Source: Alphaproteobacteria bacterium (GTDB taxonomy: Bacteria; Myxococcota_A; UBA796; GCA-2862545). Taken from it: a stretch of DNA of 64,000 bases. This document shows positions 8,174 through 17,216 of the stretch, piece after piece. The notes under the pieces were generated by a model that worked only from the letters and a program-made list of their open reading frames with translations, ran no database searches and was not told the origin of the DNA. The stretch lies in assembly GCA_020632875.1 (NCBI GenBank), contig JACKET010000004.1, positions 310,001 through 374,000 of the forward strand, read 5' to 3'. Positions within the stretch are counted from its first letter, which is position 1, and every line of letters begins with the position of its first letter. The position numbers and the translations under genes are program-made.

Positions 8174-8788
8174 TCAGACCTGGCGCTGCTTGATCACGCG
8201 CGCGGGGACCCCGACCGCCACCACGTCGTCCGGCACGTCGCGGTTCGCCACTGCCCCGCCGCCGAGGATGCTGTTCGCGCCGACCGAGACCAGCGGCAGC
8301 ACCGTGCTCCCGAGCCCGATCCACGTCGAGGCGCCGACGCGCGCGGCCCCGCCGAGGGTCGCATTGGGCGAGACGTGCGCCCAGTCGCCGATCTGCACGT
8401 CGTGCTCCACGACGCACCCCGTGTTCAGGATCACGCCTTCGCCCACCACGGCACCCGTGTTCACCACGACGCCCGCGTACACGACCGTGCCGGGGCCCAG
8501 CGTCGCACGCGGCGACACCCACGCGCGGGGATGCACGACGGTCGGCGTGACGACGCCCCGCGCCTTCAGCTCGAGCCCGATCCGCCGGCGCACGTCGATG
8601 TACCCGATGCCGTGGAACACCTCGACGTCGGCGCGCTCGTCGAGGATCGCGCGCGGGAACACCGGCAGCCCGTCGATGGTCTGGCCGAGCTTGCCGTCGT
8701 CGATGAAGCCGTCGGGCTCGGCGTGCTGGGCACGCAACGCGTCGAGCAGCACGCGCCCGTGGCCTCCCGCCCCGTAGATCAGTCGCAC
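8174..8788 (-). CDS. NeuD/PglD-like sugar O-/N-acyltransferase (left-handed beta-helix)
   Basis: This 204-residue protein begins with a Rossmann-like 'VRLIYGAGGHGRVLLDALRA' and continues into hexapeptide repeats from about residue 95 ('GVVTPTVVHPRAWVSPRATLGPG...'). It includes 'GCVVEHDVQIGDWAHVSPNATLGG', where the histidine in 'EHDV' is the catalytic-base position of the family. Known members acetylate sialic acid or UDP-amino-sugars using acetyl-CoA and work as trimers in the cytosol. The GTG start is supported by an upstream GGAGG. It is 4 nt from the convergent cyclase gene and close to the polysaccharide cluster, so acylation of the same glycan is plausible. The acceptor is unknown. Confidence 0.88.
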   Translation of the reverse strand: MRLIYGAGGHGRVLLDALRAQHAEPDGFIDDGKLGQTIDGLPVFPRAILDERADVEVFHGIGYIDVRRRIGLELKARGVVTPTVVHPRAWVSPRATLGPGTVVYAGVVVNTGAVVGEGVILNTGCVVEHDVQIGDWAHVSPNATLGGAARVGASTWIGLGSTVLPLVSVGANSILGGGAVANRDVPDDVVAVGVPARVIKQRQV

Positions 8789-8967
8789 CCGGCCTCCGGC
8801 ATGGTTCGCGGCCTCTCCTAACGCTCCCGATGGGCGCCCCGCCCGCCGGCCCTCCGGTCCGGCGGTCGGCGGGCCCCCTCCGGGCTCGCTGACGCTCGGT
8901 CGCTGCGCGACTGCGGCTACGCCGCACCCTCCGGTCGCCCTGGCGCGGAGAGCACCGTCGATCCCGC

Positions 8968-9846
8968 CTACGCCGTGACCCGCCGACGACGCAGGAACCA
9001 CGGCACCAGCGCCCACACCCCGAACACCGGCGACACCGACGCACAGCCTCCGCCGCAGGTGCCACCGCCGTAGTACGCCACCAGCGCGTCGTCGGGCAGG
9101 CCCTCGGCCTCGAAGCACGCCGGGTTCGAGACGCCCTCGTCGCCCGACGCGTTGCGGTGGACCGCGAACAGGCAGAACGCCTCGCCCGGCTCGGGCACCA
9201 ACACCTGCAGCGCCGCGCCCCAGTCGCGCGAGTCGAGCCGCTTCGCTTCGAGCAGCCGGTCGCCGCCCTCGTCCGCCAGGTAGAGGAACATCCACTCCTC
9301 GGAGGGACGCCGCACCTCGCCCGGCGTGAACATCGCCTCGACGCGGCGGAAGGCCACCGGCTCGCACCGCGACTCCATGCCCGTGGTCGCCTGGCCCACC
9401 GACACCAGCGCGAGCTCGGGATCGACCGCGAGGCCGGCTCCGTCGTGGTCGCCGGTCTCGAACTCGACCGCCCAGTCGCCCTCGTAGCCGGCATCCGTCG
9501 TGGCCGGCGCGTCCAGCGCGATGCGGTACGCCTCGTCGGGCGAGAAGCCGCCGGCGGGCGTGAAGGTCCAGATGCCGACCATCCCCTCGGTGCGCTCGAC
9601 GCTCCACTCGCCGGGCACGATGCCGCGCGTGTCGCTCAAGCTCACGCCGACGGCCTCGAGCGCGCCGCGCCCACGCACCTGGAGCACCACGCGCGCATCG
9701 AGCGGCACGCCCACCGACCCGTCTTCCGGGCTGATCGCGAGCACGTCGACGGCCTGATCTTCGTCGCAGGCCCACGCGGGGCCGGCGAGGAGGGTGAACA
9801 CGGTCAACATCAGCAGAAGCTTTCCCGCCGGTTCGACGACCGGCAA
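8968..9846 (-). CDS. Secreted Ig-like protein with MYXO-CTERM-like C-terminus
   Basis: This protein of about 292 residues has a signal peptide (lysine, hydrophobic stretch, cleavage near 'GPAWA-CDED'). A bacterial Ig-like/SbsA-type domain follows, with 'ISPEDGSVGVPLDARVVLQV' and 'WTFTPAGGFSPDEAYRIAL'. The C-terminus is tripartite: a Cys/Gly motif 'GGGTCGGGCAS', a short hydrophobic segment and 'RRRR'. This resembles MYXO-CTERM sorting signals, which are thought to attach proteins to the cell envelope. TTG 9846 keeps the positively charged signal-peptide n-region; ATG 9810 is the alternative. It lies 16 nt after the RCC1-repeat gene and is probably co-transcribed. No enzymatic function is apparent. 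Confidence 0.75.
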   Translation of the reverse strand: MPVVEPAGKLLLMLTVFTLLAGPAWACDEDQAVDVLAISPEDGSVGVPLDARVVLQVRGRGALEAVGVSLSDTRGIVPGEWSVERTEGMVGIWTFTPAGGFSPDEAYRIALDAPATTDAGYEGDWAVEFETGDHDGAGLAVDPELALVSVGQATTGMESRCEPVAFRRVEAMFTPGEVRRPSEEWMFLYLADEGGDRLLEAKRLDSRDWGAALQVLVPEPGEAFCLFAVHRNASGDEGVSNPACFEAEGLPDDALVAYYGGGTCGGGCASVSPVFGVWALVPWFLRRRRVTA

Positions 9847-9862
9847 CTGCAGCGTGGTGTCG

Positions 9863-11017
9863 CTACGGGACGTCGGTCTGCCCGCTGCCGTTGTCGCCCC
9901 AGCAGAACACGAGCCCCGCGCCGTTCAACGCGCACGCGTGGGTGGGGCCCATCTCGACGTCGAGCGCCGTGAGCGCCGGCGGGTCGATCTGCCCGTAGTT
10001 GTTCGCGCCCCAGCACTCGAGCGTGGTCGCCGAGAGGATGCCGCACGCGGAGTCGCCCGCCGCCGAGATGTCGGTGTAGGGCCCCTTGCGGTTCGGCGGG
10101 TTGTTCTGGCCGAAGTTGTCGCGGCCCCAGCACTTCAGGGTGCGATCCTGGAGGATGCCGCAGCTGTGGTCGTCGCCCGAGGCCATCTGGAGGTACGAGC
10201 CCGTGTCGGGCGTCGCCTGCTCGAACCCGTTGTCGCCCCAGCACACCGCGATGCCGTTGCCCGCCTCGACCGCGCCGCAGACGTGGCGGTCGCCCGGCGC
10301 GATCTGCAGCATCTCCTGCTGGGGGGTCTGCGTGACCTGCAGGTAGTCGTCGTTGCCCCAGCACACCGCGGCCCCCACGTTGCTCAGCGCGCACGCGGTG
10401 TCGACGCCCGCCGACAGCTGCTGCCAGGTCGTGCCCGCGGGGACGTTGGTGACGATGCCGTTGTCGTCGCTGCCCCAGCACACGATGGAGCCGCCCTGGA
10501 TGGCGCACATCCACCCGGCGCCCCCCGCGATCTCCGTCACGCCGGGGCCCGTCGGCCGGTTCGAGACCTCGCCGCGCAGATCGGTGCCCCAGCAGTCGAG
10601 CTCGCCCGTCGAGCGCACGGCGCAGCTCACGCGGTCGCCGACGCCGATGGTGCCGTAGTCGTGCCGGTCGGAGCCGTTGCAGTCTTCGTCGATCTCGTTC
10701 CAGCCGATGTCGTCGATGTCGGGGTTGATGGCGAACGCGTCGTCGTCGCAGTCGTCGCCGCCGCTCGCCTCGCTCGCGAAGCCGTCGCCGTCGCCGTCGA
10801 TGCCGTCGACCTCGTCGCAGTTGTTGTCGACGCCGTCGCCCACGGTGTCTTCGGCATCCGGATGCACCGTGGCGTCGTCGTCGTCGCAGTCCTGGCTCTG
10901 GTTGTAGCCGTCGCCATCGCGGTCGAGGCGATCCACGTCCGTGTCGAGCACGAGATCGGTGTTCTTGCATCCCACCGAGAGCGTGAGGGACAGGGCGATC
11001 AGGGCGGTCCAGCGCAT
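9863..11017 (-). CDS. Lipoprotein with MopE-like metal-binding motifs and RCC1 repeats
   Basis: This 384-residue predicted lipoprotein has lipobox 'LSVGC' at about residue 17. Residues 30 to 125 contain two MopE-type repeats ('DRDGDGYN...CDDDDATVHP', 'DGVDNNCD', 'DGDGDGFASE'), an aspartate/cysteine pattern predicted to bind calcium or other cations. From about 125 on, RCC1-like propeller blades recur as 'CAV...LDCWGTD', 'CAIQGGSIVCWGSDD' and 'CALSN..AVCWGND', ending 'VFCWGDNGSGQTDVP'. This architecture is common in myxobacterial surface proteins of unknown role. ATG 11017 has GGAG upstream. It is divergent from the kinase-ATPase gene with only 51 nt between the starts. Confidence 0.87.
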   Translation of the reverse strand: MRWTALIALSLTLSVGCKNTDLVLDTDVDRLDRDGDGYNQSQDCDDDDATVHPDAEDTVGDGVDNNCDEVDGIDGDGDGFASEASGGDDCDDDAFAINPDIDDIGWNEIDEDCNGSDRHDYGTIGVGDRVSCAVRSTGELDCWGTDLRGEVSNRPTGPGVTEIAGGAGWMCAIQGGSIVCWGSDDNGIVTNVPAGTTWQQLSAGVDTACALSNVGAAVCWGNDDYLQVTQTPQQEMLQIAPGDRHVCGAVEAGNGIAVCWGDNGFEQATPDTGSYLQMASGDDHSCGILQDRTLKCWGRDNFGQNNPPNRKGPYTDISAAGDSACGILSATTLECWGANNYGQIDPPALTALDVEMGPTHACALNGAGLVFCWGDNGSGQTDVP

Positions 11018-11068
11018 CTTGACTCCGTTCGTGACGGTGCACGATAGCCCCGCTGCTACCATGCCGCC

Positions 11069-14000
11069 ATGTCCATCCGACTGGGACCCTTCCGACTCGT
11101 ACGACCCATCGCTCGCGGCGGCATGGGGCGCGTGTGGCGCGCCGACCATGCCACGCAGGGCACGCCCGTCGCCATCAAGGTGCTCCACGGCCACGTGGTG
11201 AAGGACGAGCGCTTCCTCGAGGGCTTCCGGCAGGAGATCCGCGCCGTCGCGGCCCTCGACCACCCGGGCATCGTGATGGTCCTCGATCACGGCACGGTCC
11301 AGCCGGACGAGGCGTTCGAGGACATCGTCGCCGGCAGCCCGTGGCTCGCGATGGAGCTCGCGAGCGGCGGCACGCTCTCCCACCTCACGGGCGCCCTGCC
11401 GTGGCCCGGGCTCAAGGCCATCCTGCTCGCCGTCCTCGAGAGCCTCGCGCACGCGCACGCGCGCAACGTCATCCACCGCGACCTCAAGCCGAGCAACATC
11501 CTCGTCGCGAACCCCCGCGACCTGCGCCCGGGCCTCAAGCTCTCGGACTTCGGCATCGCGCACGCGCTCGACACCGAGCACACCGGGCCCATGGAGGAGG
11601 CCATCATGGGCACGCCCATGTTCATGGCCCCCGAGCAGGTCCGTGGGCAGTGGCGCGACCACGGGCCCTGGACCGACCTCTACGCGCTCGGGTGCGTCGC
11701 GTACGTCCTCGCCAGTGGCAAGACCCCGTTCGCGAGCAAGCGGCCCGGTCACGCCATCATGATCGACCACCTCACGGCCCAGCCGAGGCCTCTCGATCCC
11801 GTGCACGAGCTTCCCGAAGGCTTCCAGGCGTGGCTGTCGACGCTGATGCGGAAGGACCGGTTCCTGCGCTTCCAGTCCGCAGCCGATGCCGCCGCCGCGC
11901 TGCTGGCGCTCGGCGATCCCGCGACGGCGGCCTTCCCCGAGGACTTCGAGACCGACCCGGCCGCCGAGGCCGCGCTCGACGCCACGAAGATCTCGCTCGG
12001 CGAGACGTGGCGGAACGCGCTCGAGGCCCCCGCACCCGCGCCCGTGTCGTTCGCCGACGGCGAGGTGCCCCGCGCCGCGCCGATCCCGGCGAGCTGGCGA
12101 CGCGCCCTGCCCGACCCGCCGTCCATGCAGCTGGTCGGTGCCGGGCTCTCGCTCTACGGCCTCCGCAGCATCCCGATGGTCGGGAGGCAGTCCGAGCGCG
12201 ACCGCCTGTGGAGCGCGCTCCGCGAGGTGCACGCCACCGGCGAGGCCCGACTGGTCGTGCTGCGCGGGGCCGCTGGCACCGGGAAGAGCCGCCTGGCGCG
12301 GTGGCTCTGCGAGCGCGCGTCCGAGACCGGTGCGGCCCACGTCACCGAGGCGCACTTCGGGCCCGAGCTGCAGCCGGGGTCCGCGATCCGCGAGCTCGGG
12401 ATGCGGTACCTCCGCACCCACGACCTCGACCGCGACGAGGTGGCCGAGCGGGTCGCCGACTGGGTGCGATCCGCGGGGGGCAGCGACGACGAGGCGCTCG
12501 CGCTCACCGAGCTGATGTCGCCCGCCGCCGCGAACGAGGTCGTGGCGAACGTCGTGCGCCTCACGCGGCCGTCCGAGTACCACGCCGCGGTCGCGCGGGT
12601 GTTCCGCCGGCTCGCTACGGATCGCCCCGTCATCACGTGGCTCGACGACGTCCAGTGGGGCTTCCACGGGCTCGGCCTTGCGCGCCACATCCTCGCGGCG
12701 CAGTCGAGCGAGCCGTTCGCCCAGCTCCTCGTGGCCACGGTCCGCGACGAGGCGCTGGCCGACCGTCCCGACGAGAGCCGGCGTCTCGCCCAGCTCCTCG
12801 AGCATCCCGCCACTACGGTGATCGAGTGCGGTCCCCTGCCCCCGGCCGACCACGAGCGGCTGATCCGCGAGCTGCTCCCGCTCGATGACGCCATCCTGCG
12901 CCAGATCGGCGAGCGCACCGCGGGCAATCCGCTGTTCGCGGTCCAGCTCGTCGGCGACTGGGTGCAGCGCGGCGCCCTCGAGCCCGGTCCCGACGGGTTC
13001 CGGCTCAAGCCCGAGGCCGTCCCCACCCTGCCCGACGACCTGCATGCCGTCTGGTCGAGCCGGCTCGAGCGCATCCTCGCGGAGTTCGACGACGAGGCGC
13101 GCACGGCGCTCGAGATGGCCGCGGCGCTCGGCCAGGACGTCGTCGCCGCCGAGTGGCACCAGGCCGTCGACGACCCGCAGGGCTTCTTCGGAGACCGCTT
13201 CCCCGGCGGGCGCCGGATGCGCCAGCGGCTCGTGGAGCGCCTGCTCTCCGAGCGCCTCGCCGTAGGCTCCCCCGAGCGGTGGAGCTTCGTGCACTCCATG
13301 CTGAAGGAGGCGCTGGAGCGGTCCGCCCGCGAGGCGGGGCGCTGGGAGGGCCACAACCTCGCCGCCGCGACGATGCTCATGGCGCGCAACCCCGACCGGC
13401 TCACGATGCCGGCGGAGCGCCTCGGGCGGCACCTGCTCCAGGCGGGGCAGGTCGAGACGGCCATCGCGCCCCTGCTCGGCGGGGTCGAGCAGCGCCTCGT
13501 CACGATGGGCGCGGGCGCTGCGCTGTCCCTCCTCGACACGACGACGCGCGCGATGCTCGGGGTCGGCCTGCCCGAGACCGACAAGCGCTGGGCGCGCGTG
13601 TGGACGCTCACCGCGCGCATCCACCTCGAGCTCGGCGCTCCAGAGGTCGCAGAGCGCTTCCACCGCCGCGTGATCGAGGCCTCCCGCGCGAACGGATGGC
13701 GCGGCGCCGAGCTGCACGCGATGGTCGGCGAGGTCCGCCGGTTCCTGATGCTCGGCGAGCACCCGCGGGCCGCGGCGACGCTCGGCGAGCTGCTCGACAG
13801 GGCGGTCGCCGCGAAGGACGCCCGGGTCCAGGGCCTCGCGCACCTGGGCCTCGGCCGCCTGCACCGGATGGAGGGCGAGCCCGACCAGGCGCTGCTCGAG
13901 CTCCAGACCGCCATCCCCCTGCTCGCCCGGGACCCCGTCGAGCAGGCCAATGCCCGCCTCGAGCTCGCCCGCGCACGCGACGCGGCGGGGCACGACGCCC

Positions 14001-14473
14001 ACGCGGAGTACGAGCTGGCGCTCCGCGCGCTGTCCGACCTCGGCCTCGGCCGCCTGGTCGCCGATGCGAACGTGGAGCTCGGCGCGCTGCTCGCGGCACG
14101 CGGCCAGCACGAGCCCGCGGCGCTGCACTTCGAGGCGGCCGCGACGCGCTACGACACCCTCGGGGCCGCGCTCGAAGCGGGGTCGGCGCGCATCCGGCTG
14201 ATGCGCAGCCAGCTCGCGAACGGCGACGGCGAGCTCGCGCTGGCGGCGTTCCGCCCGAGCCTGTCGCACCTCGACCACCACGCGCGCATCGGCGCGACGC
14301 TCGCGCTGAACGCCCTCGCCGCGGCGCTCGGCGGCGACTGGAAAGCCGTGTCGCGCGCGGCGTCCGGGCGTGCGGACACGGGGCACACCTGGGCGCGGTC
14401 CCTGCGCGACCTGGCCGCCTCGGTCTGCGCGAAGGCCGGCGAGGACGGGCTCGCCGACGAGCTGCGCGCGTGA
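11069..14473 (+). CDS. Large Ser/Thr kinase with ATPase and TPR-like region (PknK-like)
   Basis: This 1134-residue multidomain signalling protein starts with a eukaryotic-like kinase domain (about 5-265): 'ARGGMGRVWRAD' glycine loop, lysine in 'PVAIKVLHG', 'HRDLKPSNIL', 'SDFGIAH' and 'GTPMFMAPEQVRG'. A STAND/AAA-type ATPase follows, with Walker A 'RGAAGTGKSRLARW' (about 395-408) and Walker B-like 'VITWLDDVQWG'. The C-terminal 450 residues are alanine/leucine-rich helical repeats resembling TPRs. Such kinase-ATPase-TPR proteins act as regulatory hubs, but the input is unknown. No membrane segment is obvious, so it is probably cytosolic. Its stop overlaps the GTG of the transglycosylase gene. 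Confidence 0.92.
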   Translation: MSIRLGPFRLVRPIARGGMGRVWRADHATQGTPVAIKVLHGHVVKDERFLEGFRQEIRAVAALDHPGIVMVLDHGTVQPDEAFEDIVAGSPWLAMELASGGTLSHLTGALPWPGLKAILLAVLESLAHAHARNVIHRDLKPSNILVANPRDLRPGLKLSDFGIAHALDTEHTGPMEEAIMGTPMFMAPEQVRGQWRDHGPWTDLYALGCVAYVLASGKTPFASKRPGHAIMIDHLTAQPRPLDPVHELPEGFQAWLSTLMRKDRFLRFQSAADAAAALLALGDPATAAFPEDFETDPAAEAALDATKISLGETWRNALEAPAPAPVSFADGEVPRAAPIPASWRRALPDPPSMQLVGAGLSLYGLRSIPMVGRQSERDRLWSALREVHATGEARLVVLRGAAGTGKSRLARWLCERASETGAAHVTEAHFGPELQPGSAIRELGMRYLRTHDLDRDEVAERVADWVRSAGGSDDEALALTELMSPAAANEVVANVVRLTRPSEYHAAVARVFRRLATDRPVITWLDDVQWGFHGLGLARHILAAQSSEPFAQLLVATVRDEALADRPDESRRLAQLLEHPATTVIECGPLPPADHERLIRELLPLDDAILRQIGERTAGNPLFAVQLVGDWVQRGALEPGPDGFRLKPEAVPTLPDDLHAVWSSRLERILAEFDDEARTALEMAAALGQDVVAAEWHQAVDDPQGFFGDRFPGGRRMRQRLVERLLSERLAVGSPERWSFVHSMLKEALERSAREAGRWEGHNLAAATMLMARNPDRLTMPAERLGRHLLQAGQVETAIAPLLGGVEQRLVTMGAGAALSLLDTTTRAMLGVGLPETDKRWARVWTLTARIHLELGAPEVAERFHRRVIEASRANGWRGAELHAMVGEVRRFLMLGEHPRAAATLGELLDRAVAAKDARVQGLAHLGLGRLHRMEGEPDQALLELQTAIPLLARDPVEQANARLELARARDAAGHDAHAEYELALRALSDLGLGRLVADANVELGALLAARGQHEPAALHFEAAATRYDTLGAALEAGSARIRLMRSQLANGDGELALAAFRPSLSHLDHHARIGATLALNALAAALGGDWKAVSRAASGRADTGHTWARSLRDLAASVCAKAGEDGLADELRA

Positions 14474-15210
14474 TCCGCGACCTCGTGCTCACCGCGCTGC
14501 TCGTGTTGCCGGGCTGCGCGACGATCCCCGCGACCCAGGCGCTCATGGTGCGCTGGGCCTCGCCACGCCTCACCCTGACGATGCTCGGCGCGACCCGCGA
14601 CCACCTCCTGGAGACCGGCGAGCTCGACCTCCCCGACGTGCGCTACACCCCGATGTCCGCGCTCGGATCGCACGTCCCGAGGGCCGCGGTGTCCAGCGAG
14701 GACGGATTGTTCTGGGTGCACGCGGGCTTCGACGTGCAGGGGATCTGCGCGGCGCTGGAGCACAACGCGAAGGGCGGCTCGGTCCGCGGGGGCTCCACGA
14801 TCTCGCAGCAGACCGCACGCAACGTGTTCCTGTCCCAGAACCGCAGCTGGGTCCGCAAGGGGCTCGAGGCCTACTACACGGTGTGGCTCGAGCTCCTCGT
14901 CCCGAAGGAGCGCATCCTCGAGCTGTACCTGAACGTCGCCGAGACCGGGCCCCGCACCTTCGGCTTCGAAGCGGGGGCCCAGCACTGGTACGGGCGGGGC
15001 GCCGATGCGCTCAGCGCCGATCAGGCCGCGCGCCTCGTCGCGATCCTCCCGAGCCCGAACAAGCGGTCGCCCCAGGGCAAGCTCGCGGCGAAGAAGGCGC
15101 GCTGGATTGCGGATCACATCGCGCCGATGCCGGGCGACCGGACCCTCGAGCAGGTCCGCGAGCGGTACGCCGACCGACCCTGGTGGCCTCTGTGCGATGA
15201 CGGAAAATGA
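14470..15210 (+). CDS. mtgA: Monofunctional peptidoglycan glycosyltransferase, possible lipoprotein
   Basis: This 246-residue GT51 enzyme polymerises lipid II into glycan strands. The catalytic glutamate is at about 77 in 'VSSEDGLFWVHAGFD', followed by 'KGGSVRGGSTISQQTARNVFLSQNRSW', 'KERILELYLNVAETG' and 'FGFEAGAQHWYG', all in family order. Unlike typical MtgA, which is anchored by a transmembrane helix, this one starts 'VIRDLVLTALLVLPGCATIP' with a possible lipobox 'LPGC', so it may be lipid-anchored. The GTG start overlaps the stop of the kinase (GTGA), linking cell-wall synthesis to the kinase transcript. No transpeptidase domain is present. Confidence 0.9.
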   Translation: MIRDLVLTALLVLPGCATIPATQALMVRWASPRLTLTMLGATRDHLLETGELDLPDVRYTPMSALGSHVPRAAVSSEDGLFWVHAGFDVQGICAALEHNAKGGSVRGGSTISQQTARNVFLSQNRSWVRKGLEAYYTVWLELLVPKERILELYLNVAETGPRTFGFEAGAQHWYGRGADALSADQAARLVAILPSPNKRSPQGKLAAKKARWIADHIAPMPGDRTLEQVRERYADRPWWPLCDDGK

Positions 15211-15266
15211 TGGTGGCGGCAGGCGGCCCCGCGGGTTCGAACACTGTGTAGGAGCTCGGTGACCGA

Positions 15267-17129
15267 ATGACCGCAGTGGCCCTCCTGGCCCTCCAGAACG
15301 CAGCCGCGAGCAGCCTGATCGTATTCCCGCTCGAGCAGGACGAGGGCAGCGAGAAGCACCGGGGCCTGGGCTTCGCGCTGGCCGACCTCGTCGAGCGCGA
15401 CCTCTCCCAGATGCCGGGCATCGACATCGAGTCGCCGCCCTCGCTCCTCGCCTCCGTCGAGCTCAGCAAGCGCGACGGCGTCTCGCCCGAAGACGCGGCG
15501 CAGTCCGCGACCGACCTCGGTGTCGAGCTAGCGCTGCGGGGCTCCTGGCGCGTGCACGATCAGACGCTCGACCTGTCCTTCGAGCTGGTCGAGGCCCCGT
15601 CCGGTCGGGTCGTGGCGCGTGCGGCCGGTAGCGGCGCGTCGGGTGACTTCGTCACGGTCCAGAAAGAGGCCGTCCTCGCGCTCGTCGACGACATGGGTGT
15701 GCAGGTGAGCCCCGGGATCCGCCGGCGCGTGTTGGGTGACGTCCCGACCGAGAGCTTCGAGGCCCTCGTCGAGTACGGCCAGGGCCGGCGCGCGAGCGCG
15801 ACGGGCGACACCGATGCCGCACTCGCCCACTTCGACTCCGCGGCCCAGCTCGACCCGGGCTTCGACCTCGCGATCCGGCGTTCGAGCCAGGAGCGGATGC
15901 GTCAGGAGCACGACACCCTCGACCGCTCGGCAGAGGCCTCTGAGACGCGAACCGCGATGCTCGAGCGAGCCCTCCAGAAGTCCCCTGACGAGATGCAGAT
16001 CTCGAAGCGCACGAAGTCCGTCGACGATCTGGCCCGCCTGCTCCTGCGCTTCAGCATCCTCGACGACCAACGCCAGCACTGCCAGGCCGCTCGCGAGATG
16101 CGCCACATGCTGGTCCGGAACGACGGTCGATTCGTCGAAGCCGAGCCCCACTACCTCCGCAGCGCCGTGGCCTCGGCCGCGCTGAAGTGGGGGCTCGGCG
16201 GGAAGCTCGCGCGCACCGAGGCCGACATCCTCGACGACATCCCCGACGTGGTGGCGCGGATCCCCTCCGGGAGCCCCTGGGAGTTCGTCGCCGCGAACGA
16301 GCGGCATCGCGTCACCCTGCTCCACATGACGCTCGAATGTGCCGGGCCGCGGCCCGAGGCACGTCTGGCCGCGCTCGAGAGCCTGCTCGCCACGGTGAAG
16401 GGGCTGAAGCCGATGCCGCCGCCACGGAACGGAGGCGCGCCGATCGACGTCGAGCTCCGGCTCCGCATCGCGCGCGAGCGGGCGATGATCTCGGGCGCGA
16501 CCGCAGAGCTGGCGGCCGAGCTGGAGGCGATCGAGGGTGTGCAGCTCGACGTGCGGGGACGCGAACGCATCGAGGCGTACGACGCGCGCACCCGCGAGCT
16601 CGCCACCGCCCAGACGCGGTTCCTCCGGGGTATCGCGCCGTTCACCCCCGTGGGGATGCGCGAGCTGGCGCGGTCGCTCGCGGGAACGCACGGCGGGAGC
16701 GACCTCTGCGAGGCCGTGGCCGATGGCCGCGACTGGGCCCTGTTGGCCGAGGAGATCGACGCGCTCATGATCGACGACGAGGTCCCCGTTCGCGACCGGG
16801 GGACCTTCGCGCGGCTCGCGATCCTCCCCCGCACGGCCCGCGTCCTGGGGTGCCTCGAGACTCCGGCGATCGTCGACGACGTGCACGAGGCCCGCACCTG
16901 GGTGAACGCGATCCTCGCGACCTCCGAAGGGTGCGAGGGCCGGGATGCTCACGTTCGGGAGATGCTCGAGGGCGAGCCCGACCCAGAGCCGCGCGGAACC
17001 GTGCGGCTCGTGAAGGCGGCCGTCGCGTCCCTCCTCGTCCCCGCGTGCGCCGACGAGCCCACCGATCTCTCGAAACAAAATTCTGATTCTCCTGTGAATC
17101 CAGGTCCTGAGCCGATCCGCGAGCCCTGA
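15267..17129 (+). CDS. Exported TolB/FlgO-like protein with repeat region, function unknown
   Basis: This 620-residue protein has a hydrophobic N-terminus like a short signal peptide ('MTAVALLALQNAAASS'). Residues 17-150 resemble the N-terminal domain of TolB/FlgO-type proteins: 'LIVFPLEQDEG', 'GFALADLVERDLSQMPGIDI', 'ATDLGVELALRGSWRV'. At about 165-200, 'LVEYGQGRRASATGDTDAALAHFDSAAQLDPGFDLA' reads as a TPR unit; the remainder is helical. Such proteins often assess ligand or nutrient levels or serve as cyclase/kinase accessory domains, but no function is asserted here. GGAG upstream supports ATG 15267. It follows the transglycosylase by 56 nt in the same direction. The last 30 residues are Pro/Asp/Glu-rich. 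Confidence 0.72.
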   Translation: MTAVALLALQNAAASSLIVFPLEQDEGSEKHRGLGFALADLVERDLSQMPGIDIESPPSLLASVELSKRDGVSPEDAAQSATDLGVELALRGSWRVHDQTLDLSFELVEAPSGRVVARAAGSGASGDFVTVQKEAVLALVDDMGVQVSPGIRRRVLGDVPTESFEALVEYGQGRRASATGDTDAALAHFDSAAQLDPGFDLAIRRSSQERMRQEHDTLDRSAEASETRTAMLERALQKSPDEMQISKRTKSVDDLARLLLRFSILDDQRQHCQAAREMRHMLVRNDGRFVEAEPHYLRSAVASAALKWGLGGKLARTEADILDDIPDVVARIPSGSPWEFVAANERHRVTLLHMTLECAGPRPEARLAALESLLATVKGLKPMPPPRNGGAPIDVELRLRIARERAMISGATAELAAELEAIEGVQLDVRGRERIEAYDARTRELATAQTRFLRGIAPFTPVGMRELARSLAGTHGGSDLCEAVADGRDWALLAEEIDALMIDDEVPVRDRGTFARLAILPRTARVLGCLETPAIVDDVHEARTWVNAILATSEGCEGRDAHVREMLEGEPDPEPRGTVRLVKAAVASLLVPACADEPTDLSKQNSDSPVNPGPEPIREP

Positions 17130-17216
17130 AACACGTCGCAACACCACGCTACGTGAAGGAAGCCCCTCCGAGCGCGTACATGGCCTCCATCAACGCACCC
17201 CCTGCGGAGGCACACC

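Noticed and set aside
9863..14386. Very long minus-strand open frame (about 1500 codons) over the kinase-ATPase gene
   Set aside because: Only its last 384 codons (9863-11017) are real; the rest is antisense to a kinase with all catalytic motifs, and such open antisense frames are common at this GC content.
15228..15245. tRNA T-loop-like GGGTTCGAA
   Set aside because: Flanking sequence cannot form a five-pair T stem, acceptor stem or anticodon arm. Similar GTTCGAA strings at 24489 and 54652 fail in the same way.
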